Of a DNA stretch of 64,000 nt, positions 1 to 16,002 are shown piece after piece (position 1 is the first letter of the stretch; each line of letters opens with the position of its first letter). The translations under genes were made by a program, and so were the position numbers. The notes below the pieces were generated by a model, which was not told where the DNA came from, ran no database searches, and saw only the letters and a list, made by a program, of their open reading frames with translations. Source of the DNA: Baylisascaris procyonis (Eukaryota; Nematoda; Chromadorea; Rhabditida; Ascarididae); NCBI GenBank assembly GCA_037389465.1, contig JAZARR010000105.1, forward strand, positions 1,240,001 to 1,304,000. The letters run 5' to 3'.

Positions 1-1793
1 CTCAAAAAAGCAGTTTTGTGGTCTTTTTTGAAACGTTTGGAATGAGAGGATGTCCATCGAAAAGAGTGAAATATATCTAGGAAATATCAAGAAAAAATAC
101 TTGAGGATTGAAAATTATGGAATCAGGTTGAGGTTTGGTTTCATTTTGGGATAATCCACGACGCTAATAAACGTGGTGACTTTCTGGAAACCTGTCAAAG
201 ACTCGTATTAGAGAGGTTCGGAAAAAGTTTAGCTAAAGTTGAAGTATGCTTTGCATAAAAAGGCGGCTATTGCTGTGAGATAGTTCGTTCAAATTTTAAT
301 AAATCATAAAAGATGGATTTCTTTTTCTGTTATAGAGGCGCAAGATGTTGTATGTATTATCGTAACAGAACAATATATGCGATGAAATCATGTGATGATT
401 AAAAAGTGGAACATCTTAAAAGCATTTATAAGAGAAGAAATAAAGTAGGGCATTCTTTGCCGTGAAATGAGAATAAAGGGAAAATAGGGAACGAGATCCT
501 TTCGAATGACATGAAATCACTTTCGGGTTATGTGCTGTTAAGTTGTTTTAGTCAAAAGTTTTGTAGGAAATCGAATAGACGGAATACTTCAATAAATTTC
601 TAGCTTGATTCATTCACCTGAAATAAGACTGGAGTGAAATTGGATGGCGGTCAGGCCGAAATAGACAAAACGTGGCTACGGCCCCGAAAATTCAAGTAAA
701 GGGCAGCTGCGCTTTGTTAGCAGATCGTTTTGACAATCGGAAGGTGTTGGAGGAAGCAAGGCGTTTAGTATTTGAAAATTTAAGTTTGCTTTGCTAGCAT
801 TCGATTATAGGACCGTTGGGTTTAGTTGAGTCGAAGAATCTCTCCTCCCTCACTACCTCCCCCCGCCTTTTCTCCACCTCTTTCTAGCGAACGAAAAAAG
901 TCCTCGATACGGCTTTGATTAGGAAAAGCTTTCTACTTGGATGGTATTATGGTGTTCATTCCTGAATTCTGGATTCCGCCGTATACACTTGGCGTCGAAT
1001 TCACCGTTTCTCATGCTGTATCGGAGAAGATACCTAATAATGTGTAACGAATTTTAAGCGGAGATCATTTGTTCGTTCTTGATTCATTGGTGTATTTATT
1101 ATGTTTTCTTTTGATATACTGGACTTAAATTACCATCTAAAGCTTACTGTTTATTAGTTGCTAGTGCACTGAATGGATGGAAATTAATTTCGAAGTACCA
1201 ATAAATTTTGCCTACGGAATTGCAGTTTTGCAGTAGAAGCGATATTATTTTTGCAGTTTGAAAAGGTCATGAAAGATTGGTTTTGGGTACCCGATTCCTG
1301 GAATTTTTAGGATATGCGTAGGGAAATGAGAATGCGGACAGTTAGAGAAGAAGAAAGAAAATAATAAACGATTGTTTGAGTCTCTGCTGACCCATTATAT
1401 TTTCTGAATACGCGTTTGGTAAGTACATTGCTATGGTTTTACGAAATGATGAGTTTATGCTGATATTTCCCCTTGGTTTATTGGAAATTAGCGCATATTC
1501 TTTTGACTGTTAAAGGGATGCTTCATTTATTAATTTGTGGTGTTTGATTCGATTCTATCTCTGTACGGAGTCGATATGGTGTTCTCTCGGAGTTTTTTTT
1601 TTTTTTTTGTTTTTCGTTTCGTCGGTTTAGTGATTGCTAGTTAATGCTGCTTCTTTGAGAATTTCGATGTATATACCGCTTAGAAAATATAATTCGATCG
1701 TTAATGTTTTACAGTATCGATATAATAGGTGTGCTCAAACGTCGTCTGATCGATCTTTTTTTTTCGTCTGAACGTTTTTGCTTTGATGTGAAA
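1..1793. other. Upstream flank of rab-11, no coding feature seen
   Basis: No reading frame here has coding character. The stretch is AT-rich with a C-rich pyrimidine patch near 840-885 and a T16-type tract near 1592. It should contain the promoter and any 5' leader of rab-11, but I cannot point to a TATA box or initiator with confidence. A possible acceptor-like TTTAG near 1626-1630 could mark an untranslated exon; this is a guess. Confidence 0.5.
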
Positions 1794-1799
1794 TTTCAG
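1794..1799 (+). promoter_or_regulatory. Splice acceptor next to rab-11 start, probable trans-splice site
   Basis: A TTTCAG acceptor follows a T-rich stretch, and the rab-11 start codon lies 12 nt downstream of the cut. In nematodes an acceptor this close to the ATG is usually the spliced-leader trans-splice site. It could equally be the end of a cis intron joining an untranslated exon further upstream. The acceptor is seen; its use is inferred. Confidence 0.55.
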
Positions 1800-1811
1800 G
1801 GGGACAGCGAG

Positions 1812-7160
<5,349 letters not shown>

Positions 7161-9271
7161 TAGCGCTTATGTGAGCGAGCCGTCCAAGCCAGTTGTGCGG
7201 TTGCTGTTTTGCTGCTTTCACCTTCCTCTCTCTTTTAGCCAACACAGCTTCTCATTTTATAGAAGGCCGCTTCCTCGCCTTTCGAATTTATTGTCTTGGC
7301 AAGAAAAATTCCATTTATCAGCTAGCCTTGGTCACTCACTCGTACATCCCCGTAAAGGTAATCTTTATGCTAGCTAGTTGTACATTTGCTTGAAAAAGGG
7401 GAGGGGGAAGAGGACTTAATAGTGATTTGGTGGTATGGAAGCATCGTCCATAAAGGAATTAGTTTATCAAATGAGGGTTTGACATGTCTCAGATTTCCTT
7501 ATCGCTAACCGCTGTTACATTGTCGGCTTCAGCGTGCGTGTGTGTGTGTGTGTGTGTGTGTATTTTATCTGCGGTGTGCTCCTGTATGCCCCATAATACA
7601 CACAAATGGCGGTCAACATTATACTATTGATGATAGATGTGACTGACAAGGATTACGTTTGTTATCACTCGCGGCTTGGCGGTTCACTCAAATAGCGTGG
7701 TACTGGTGGAGTGATTTTCATTGTTATGCAAAGTGAGTGATAAGCCGTTATCAAGAATGGGTGCTGCCCATTAAAAGAGTTCTCTATTGCGTTGGGAGAT
7801 GGTCAAGAATGGCGGAAGTAGCGAAAGGCCAATAGAAAATATCTTGAAAGGCCACCCATCATAAGGAGTTGTGTACTAAATTATAGATTTTTCATGTCGC
7901 ATTCAGTGTATGCCATCTTCCCATTGCCTTCACCCTTTCTTACGTTTTTATATTTTTTATTTTCTTAAGTAATCATGTTTTCATAAGCGTTCGGCTCATC
8001 GTTTTGCACAGGATCGTTGCCCAATTCACGTTTGAGTGGGGCGTGTTTCCTGTGCTGCCGAGTATTTTGTTCCCAAATAACGATGTTGTGTATTCTTCTT
8101 AACGCGCCCAAATTTGCACTTTCTATTTTCCCATCGTTAAGTTGCATAACTATACGGCTCGTACTCTGCTGCACTTTTCATCTCATTACTGATGTGCCTG
8201 TATCCATTTTTGGTTCCATAGCGAGAGGTCTAGCCATAAGTTGATTGCATGCAGCAGATGGTGGATGGTACTATCCCATTTATGAGAAACGAATGGTAAA
8301 TGCGTCCGTTAGATTAAATCAGTTAATGGTAGTTATTGCTGAAGGGTTGTGTGTGTTTAGGGGGAGGGGAAGGATAGATGAGTACATCAGGTGTGTTTTG
8401 GATGTGGGGTGTTGGCAGAGTGCCGGTTTCAAAGGTTGTTATTTTAGTACCGCCATGTGATCTGCCGGTTCGACGCGTTTCAGTATTGTATTGTCGTTTT
8501 GGGCGAGCTACTGTTAGCGCGCTCGGTGATCAAATTTGGCTTTGTTCACGCGGCCAAGAAATATCCATGCTGTGTGTGAGGTTTGATTATTATTTATTGC
8601 AATTAATCCACGGTTCCATTTATTATCACCTGTTCATCAAGGATGCTTCTTTTTTTTTTGTTATATTTATTTCATTTCCGATAAAATTTCAGTTAACACT
8701 TTGAATGTGATGCGTTATTAATTTCATTTTTATAGTTTTCATCTTTCATTTGTGGATTATCAGTGGCGCTTATCATGTGATGTGATGGGATTGATGTGCT
8801 TGATAGTGAACGGAATTATTTAATCGGGCCTAGCGAACGCATTTCGACAAGGGAGCCTGATTGACTTGCATAGAAGGTGTTTATTTTGGAAGTGGTGCAT
8901 TAGTTCGAACGTTTCCCCCAAACGAGACGTCGTTTCGTTTTCATTGCTGATTCACTCGATGATATTACAAATTTCGGAATCATTGCTGATTCCGAAATCG
9001 GTGAGCGTTGTGGTGGATTCATATGAAAAAATTGTCATACGTTGTTGGACGTCTAGGTGGTGTTGCAGTCACCTCCTCCATATTCTCCGTCGTTGTTATC
9101 TGGGCGCAGTTTTTTTTTTTTATTCTTTCGGCGATCTAAGCGACCTTGGCTTGGTTCAGCGAACTTATGCAAAGAAATTTAAAAGTTCATTGAAGAGGTG
9201 GTGGTTTTGGGGTTGTTTTGCCTGATAGATGAGTGTTTTGCATTCATATTTTTGTTTTCATGACTGCACAG
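7161..9271 (+). other. Downstream flank and probable 3' UTR of rab-11
   Basis: No convincing gene. An ATTAAA at 7770-7775 could serve as a polyadenylation signal for rab-11; the nearest clear AATAAA pair lies 2.5 kb downstream. A (TG)n tract lies at 7533-7561 and a 12-bp hairpin at 8971-8998. Open frames around 8245-8704 show no family features and overlap each other, so I treat them as chance. Confidence 0.4.
8971..8998. repeat. Perfect 12-bp inverted repeat with 4-nt loop
   Basis: The arms ATTTCGGAATCA and TGATTCCGAAAT are exact reverse complements, separated by TTGC. A transcript from either strand would fold into a tight hairpin. A direct copy of CATTGCTGATTC lies about 40 bp upstream. 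The stem is too short for a typical microRNA precursor on its own. Confidence 0.7.
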
Positions 9272-9499
9272 TGGCATCCTCAGCATGGAACAGGAAGTGG
9301 TGTAGTTTTTGCTACGGTGAATAAGGTGACGGGCGTTGTGGGTCCGTTCCGGATCAAGGGGCTCTCATCATCGTTGGTTTCGATTGCTGTGCCCAGTCTT
9401 TCAGCCGGTGGAAACTTTTTTCACATGAACGGAAACATCAGCTTACGAAAAAGTAACCTGGCAAGGCATCAAATGGAGTTGTGTATGAACCACGCTCAG
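9272..9499 (+). CDS. Candidate exon, unknown product
   Basis: A phase-0 open block of 76 codons lies between the acceptor TGCACAG and the donor CAG|GTATCG. It is GC-richer than its surroundings and reads WHPQHGTGSGVVF at the start and RKSNLARHQMELCMNHAQ at the end. The latter slightly resembles the end of a C2H2 zinc finger, but the leading cysteine pair is absent. The same frame runs on to a TAA at 9617-9619, just before two AATAAA signals, so it could also be a terminal exon. No partner exon was found. It may be chance or part of a spliced rab-11 3' UTR. Confidence 0.25.
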
Positions 9500-9633
9500 G
9501 TATCGTCATATCCCCTCGCAATTTGTAGGCGTCTCATCTTTTCGAGCCTCGAAAAAAATATTGTCTGCTTAGAGAGTAGTCGTATCTGCGGTCGACATGC
9601 AACTTATTTTTTTTTTTAACTCGGAGACTTGCA

Positions 9634-9651
9634 AATAAAAGAATCAATAAA
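9634..9651 (+). terminator. Two overlapping-range polyadenylation signals
   Basis: AATAAA occurs at 9634-9639 and again at 9646-9651, just after a T-rich tract. They would fit the 3' end of a transcript read from the + strand, either a long rab-11 3' UTR or a transcript ending in the candidate exon upstream. Confidence 0.35.
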
Positions 9652-10970
9652 ATTAAAGGAATTTGGTCGGTACTAGAGACGGCTTAACAGAAGTTTTGTG
9701 GATTTTTGAAAATACCGATTCTGGTCTAGCAAACTAATAACGGGAAGACTTGGTACTTTTTGATATTCGATCAACAATTTCTGACATACAAACATCATCT
9801 ACTTTTATAGCTCCATTTAAAGAAATTTGAACTATTCGGTCATTCCTCGTGAAGTGTAAGCTGCGTGAAATGAGAACATTCCTGACCGCAATAAATACGA
9901 ACCTGTCATGTGGACACTTACGAGGTGACAGGTGATAGGGTATTATGATGTCTGACGATCATTGAGGGGGGAGGTGGGGGGCGGCGGAGAGGAAGAGCGG
10001 AATTGTCACAGAGTTGCACTATATGGCCAAAGATCGAAGTCTGGAATTTCAGATTGAACCATTAAAAATTGCTCATCTAAATTGTCTCGATGAAGCACCG
10101 ATCCATTCTTTATACGATGCAAAAAGTGAAACGTATAAATCCAAAGAAATCGGTTTTTAATCATTTCTCTTACTATTACAAGAATAAGCATGTTTTCATG
10201 ATAGGAAAGTGATACAAAAAACGCATCGATATTATCGAAAATTTGAACAACTCGAACATAAAAGAAGAAAGTACAAGTAAAATGAATCTTAAAACGAAAG
10301 TATATTTGGGTAAAAACAATAAGCTGATAGGAAATGAGCTCCAAGTGATGGCAACAAAAATGGTTAAGCAGCTAGATTGCTCATTTCCTTCAATTGTCTA
10401 GTTCTACCTAGCTGTTCTCATCAGGAGGCGTTACATGCATCATCACGTCTAGAGAAGCGAAACCGATTGAAGAACGATTGTAACATCCTGCCACATCCTT
10501 CGTTGAATCAAAAGCACATACTCCAAATGTGAAAGGTCTAGATTCTGAGTCCGCAAAGGTACTAACTAATTACCTATGGCACCGTTGGAAAAAAATAAAC
10601 AAGTAGGAAGGAGCATGTAAAATGAATTTACATATTATTATATGTGATGCATAAGGCAAATATATAGGTCTCGTCCGCCCACTGCGATGAACCCATCATC
10701 AAAAATCGGTGGTGGCAGCCGTCTGGCGCGTTGGGCGTGGTGCGTATCGCTATATAAGTTGCTGTTATCGATGTACGCAACGCGATCGTTGAGTTGTGCG
10801 TAATATAGCGTTCAAGACGTACATACGTATTGTATTGAAAATGCAACATCATTCATTCTCAATTCTATTTACACTTAAGTATGGGAAAAATTTATTCAAC
10901 GTTTATGCGCTAATCTTAATGAATAAATTATTTAGCATTTATTCAACAATATCGAATTTCATATTTGATC

Positions 10971-10973
<3 letters not shown>

Positions 10974-11058
<85 letters not shown>
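10974..11058. repeat. (TA)n microsatellite, about 42 copies
   Basis: An uninterrupted alternating TA run. The tyrosine-isoleucine reading frames across it are artefacts of the repeat. Confidence 0.97.
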
Positions 11059-11062
<4 letters not shown>

Positions 11063-12117
11063 CTATAGACGTCAAGAAGTATACTAATGGGAGAGGGTAA
11101 GTGCTGAAAATCTAATATATCTAAAAGACCGATGATTCGGCCGAGGTGGCTAACCGTCGAAGAGTTCTTGACATTTTCGAAGGGGATTTGCAATTTGCAA
11201 GAAAAATCATTGCAAAACAATAGTATTTTCATGAATTTAGATAAGCAAATACTCCCAATGTTTTAAATTTTTTTTTTTTTTTTTTTTTTTTGCAAATTGC
11301 ATTACGAGTGTTTGATGAATTAATAGTTTTTCAAAATAGTTTTCAAAACAATGAAAAATTGAAATTCCAGATAGACATTGATTATTCCACTCTCTCTCTT
11401 CAACCCTTTGTGCCATTATCCAAAACCCCTTCTAATTTATGAAAATTTTATAGATCACTAAACGTTTCTTCCAATCCTAAAGAGCACTAACTAGCGTTTA
11501 TGCGAGAATTTGTAAGTGTAATTAGTTTATACCATCAGATTTTAATATTACCATAGATTACTTCCGAAGCTGTAAAATTGTATTACTATGACCCACCGAA
11601 ACTTGTAATACAATTAATACGAAGCTGTAATAGAAGTAAATTTCGTCGCTTGAAACTGCGCCAAAAATGTGGGAACTTTTTTTAACGTTTTCAACTGGTT
11701 TTCCTTTATAATTATTTTGCAGATTCTGTTTATGAGCATTCTTTATTGTTCGAATTTTCGATGACATACATTTAACTCCGAGCATTATCTTTCAATATTC
11801 GAGCTGTCCGACCTCTTCCTACAAAGCAGGACCTTCCTGGGATGAAATAGATCCTCATCAAGGTTCTGGATTTTCCACGATATGTACGGAATTACAAAAA
11901 GCTTCACGCACCTGCTACGGGTAGGGATTCAGCAATATCTGTTCAGCGCAAATGTGATAGAGACATCAGGAGTGCCTTACTTCATAATAGAATATGTACT
12001 TTACAATTATTTTTCTTCCATCCGCATTTCCTTCACCTTCTTCTCCCTTTTTCGGCATTTTTGAACGAGTCATAATCTCTCTTGGAGAAGGTGAGACGTT
12101 GCTCCCGTGTCGCTTAC

Positions 12118-12205
12118 CTTCGTCGCGGAGAGGACACCTTGTGTTCAAATCTTTCGCTTCGGCGATGACAGGGTCAAATTTATCGCCTAGGGTGGACGGG
12201 GCATT
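12118..12205 (-). CDS. Candidate minus-strand exon, unknown product
   Basis: On the minus strand an 88-nt block sits between a T-rich acceptor (TTTTTTTGCCTGAAAG) and a good donor (GAAG|GTAAGC). Its open frame reads NAPSTLGDKFDPVIAEAKD then LNTRCPLRDE, a coding-like composition. A TGA lies just outside the acceptor in the same frame, which fits an exon boundary. The acceptor ends in AAAG instead of the preferred TTTCAG, and I found no companion exons. I do not recognise the protein. Confidence 0.25.
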
Positions 12206-15200
12206 CTTTCAGGCAAAAAAACTCGCAACAGATAATTTATCGTACACATAATTTTACAGTGCTATCTTGCCTAAAATTTCCATTCACATTCAAAGGGAAA
12301 GCAATGTACTTTGGGAAAATCATAAAATTCATCCCGATGGGCTGTTCGAATTTTACATTTGCAATCGCCATTCAATTACGTTCGCATTTTGAAACGCCAT
12401 TTTTTTAAATCGACTATTGAAGCACTAAATTTATGTATGAGCGGGAAAAAATTTTCAATTCTGAGTAGTTGTCTTTTGGTTTTCGATCTTATTGATTTTT
12501 TTCGTTGAATTTTTCTTTGCATTCTGATTTTACCCATTTTTTTTCTGTTCATTTTGGAGCGCTAACTTAATTTCCTTTTTCTCTTATAATTGTTTTTTTC
12601 TTATTATACTATTTATGCCATTCATCTTTCATCTTTTTTTTTAAATTTCATCTTCTATTTATTTTCTGTGATGCAAAATCTAGTGTAAATTAATATATTT
12701 CAAGATGAGGCTTCTTGTTGCGACAATATATGCCATTACCTGTCATTACTATGCCACATCATGGTACTTGAGCTGTGATGGAAAATTATAGGAACTTGAG
12801 ATGTTAGTACTTCAAATACTTCAAAGGTATTTGACATATGGAGATAAATGCTTGAAAATCCGTTCACTAAAACTCACTTCCATTGCGAAGGCTTTATGCT
12901 GTGGGCGCTTGTTTCACGAGGTAGTTAGTTAAGTCTGAAGGCTTTTGTGTCATGCATACGCCAGAGGGCATTTTCATCCTTGACACTTGCGCCAAGAGAA
13001 GTTGAATGATAGGCACATGGTACGGGAGATTTATCACCATGGTGGAAATGCTTGTGATGCAACGGTTTAGGCTATCATTGGCTACTTTTGTAAGTTTGTC
13101 ATGTAAGCGAGCAAGTATATCATCCCTATAAAGCTCAACGCCTATAGCAGTATATATCCCCTCGGAGCGGCGACAGTATTTTATTAATTTCTCGGGTGGC
13201 CAAATTTTCGCAATTAAATTTCACCGAGTGTAAACCTAAATTGCAAAATTTATTCCTCCTATATTTTTTTTTTAGCTGAGAAAAACATGCTTTGGAAGTT
13301 TGGCTTGATTGATTCAGTGTTCCAATTTTTCTGGGTATTTGGGGGTTATCGACTAATGGGTAGGAAGGTTATGTTTGAAGTGTGCAGTTCAGGTTGTTGG
13401 TGACTGGTGGGGATTAATTTCGAGTTGGCATGAGGTGATTTTGGAGTAGTAAAGGGGGTGATATGAGTCGGATAGCGATGCGAGTTTCTTCTAGGATATT
13501 CCGCCAGCACACTAGCGAACAGTAATGGTTCCCCTCTAATGCAGAACATTTAACACTTCCTTAACAAAGCTTTTTTACAGGAAACGTTTATAAGATTTTC
13601 ATATCTCTCCGATTTGCCCGATTTCCAACTCATCGTAGAATTAGCATCGAAAAGAAGAATTCCGAAATACAAATCTTTTGGTTCTCTCTCCTTCGCTTCC
13701 CACTTTTTCATGCATTCAATACTTGAGATGGCTTCTTCAAAAGTATTACTTTTTCCTTTATTTGCTTAGTTCAGGCTGTTCTCCTCATAGATATCCATTT
13801 TGGCTCAAATCTATCTTAACACTTTCGGTATGCTGACCCACAATAGTAGGGGGCATAGAAGGTCTTATCTAAGCAACACTCTCCATCCCCCCTCATCCCC
13901 TCCTCCCATCCAGTCTCCTTAGTTACTTAAAATATTTTTATGGCTCTTCCGGAGAGTTTACGATGCATTTTTTCATTTTTCAAAATTTCATTGAATTTCC
14001 AAAAATACAATTTTAATTTCTACGAGATATACTGAGCGTATCCATATACGTGGAAAAAAAAAATCACTGAATTTAGACAATCTGTGAACACCTTTTACTA
14101 GACAGAAATTTTTAGTGCGATCGACTGAAATTTTATGTAAAAATTCTGCCGCAAGGAGATACTTTTTGAATTGGGTCAGTAGAACTTACATTATGTCACT
14201 CATTGCTGCCTCACCTTTCTCAATCTGCGCTTTACGTAATAATGAATTACCTTTTTTTTTTACGCACTACAAAGAGGTATTGAATATTGATGAACTGTCT
14301 AAAGTACTTTAATATGTATGTAACTTTGTTATCGTATTGTCAGGCAATTTGGCCTGAGCTCATTACTGTGGAATTTTCGGAACAAAAAGACCAAAAAATT
14401 TTTGAAAATTTCTGGAAAGTATTCGGGGAAATTTTCACATTTTTGGCTCTTCTATGGAGAGGGATCGGTAGTGGTGGAGGGGACATATCCTCGAGATACT
14501 TGATCCCCTCGAGTGAAGCGCGAATAGGCTCTATGGCAGTTTCCACGCCTCATCAAATGATTCACCGCTGTACTCGGAGGGTGTGATTCCATAGAGCGTG
14601 ATGGACTGAAATTGAACACATCAAATTCCTTGACTGCACTAAAAATTTAACAACAGCCTAGCAGTAAGATGCTTTTATGGGCGAATAGCAAACAATGCCA
14701 GTTCTCTCCCATGCTTGTTCATCTCATGGTGTGGAGTGAGGACAAAAGAAAGCTGTCCTTATGTAACTTGAAAGCCGAGTTTGAAAAGGAAACTATGAAT
14801 TCTAGTCAGTTGTAGAAGGGATAATGTCGGTCTTCAAAAGGAATTAAAAGAATCTAAATAATTCGACGAATCAAAGAAATTTTCCTGCAGAGTAGAGTAG
14901 TGAAAACGATGTAGTTATAAGGATGTGTTAACATGACATGTGAAATTGTAAGGAAGTAAATGTGGGATTTGAATTAGCAATAATCTCTCAAATAAGTGAG
15001 TATTTTAAAGGACACTCTTTGCATTCGGAACACTGTATAACTCAACAGATGAGTGGCACGATTATATTGCTGATAGTTCAAATTCTACGAAGAAACACGT
15101 TCAGTTTACGATTGAAATGATGGTAGACGCTTCATGTCGCCACAAATAATACTGGATTACGTTTCCTTCGAATGCTGTCATTCAGTAACTCCGCGCACAT

Positions 15201-15249
15201 AGTATACTAAATATTCCATAGGTCCTGCTTGAGAAAAGAAGGCTGATGG

Positions 15250-15573
15250 TTGAATGGCATAGAGCATTACCGCCCATCCAATAGATGGGCTGACTTCCAT
15301 CCACACCAACTAAAACCTGTCGTAGCCAACCAAACGTTCCATCCTTCTCAGTGGTTTAACCGCCTAATTTCTCCTTCGTCCAAAGATTTCCTAACTAAGC
15401 AAAGAGAGCGTTTCATTGTTCCTCACTCCGATTCTGTCGGAGTGTCCCAACATTCATATACGGAAGGGGGATTGATTTGCGGGATCATTTTGGCTTTTCT
15501 TCCTGCATATAAAGGCTGTTTCATTAAAACGATACGATGTCCTGTTAGAATTCTGGATCGAATCAGTGCTTGA
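15250..15573 (+). other. 107-codon open frame, GC-richer, uncertain coding
   Basis: This open stretch has more balanced base composition than its surroundings. It has no ATG at its start and reads DFHPHQLKPVVANQTFHPSQ in its first third. No motif, membrane span or splice pattern supports a gene. It contains two perfect hairpins (15272-15290 and 15424-15444), so it may be a structured or transposon-derived non-coding element. Confidence 0.15.
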
Positions 15574-15884
15574 GGTGTTTACATCAACCGGGTCTGGCGT
15601 GTTGATTGCTTTACCTGACATGGCGCATACTTATGAACATTGTATTGTTCACGTTGAGGTTTGTGCGTTAACGGAGGTGATTTATTAGCAGTTCAGAAGA
15701 AATCATCGGACCCTCCTAGTGAGCCTTGTGTACGCTTGATTCATCGTGCAAGTTTCGATTTAGTAATATCAGACATAGTTGTGCGATGTATAGCTGAAAG
15801 CAGCTTTATTCTTCTATGAGCTTTCGGAGCTGTGATTTTTGAGAGAATTTTTTAAAGAACTCCAGCAAAGCACCTTTTGGACTT

Positions 15885-16002
15885 AATCGTTACTAGTTTA
15901 CTAGTTATTTAGTTATAATCGTTACTAGTTTAGTAGTTATTTAGTTATAATCGTTGCTAGTTTCCTGGTTATTTAGCTATAGTCGTTACTAGTTTACTAG
16001 TT
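15885..16002. repeat. 32-bp tandem repeat, 3.7 copies
   Basis: Copies lie at 15885-15916, 15917-15948, 15949-15980 and a partial one at 15981-16002. Each contains ACTAGTTTACTAG-type core words. The third copy has diverged most. It is a minisatellite with no coding sense. Confidence 0.9.

Noticed and set aside
11130..11180. Sequence resembling a tRNA-Leu/Ser 5' half (TTCGGCCGAGGTGGCTAA)
   Set aside because: No B box (GGTTCGA type) follows and no cloverleaf can be closed.
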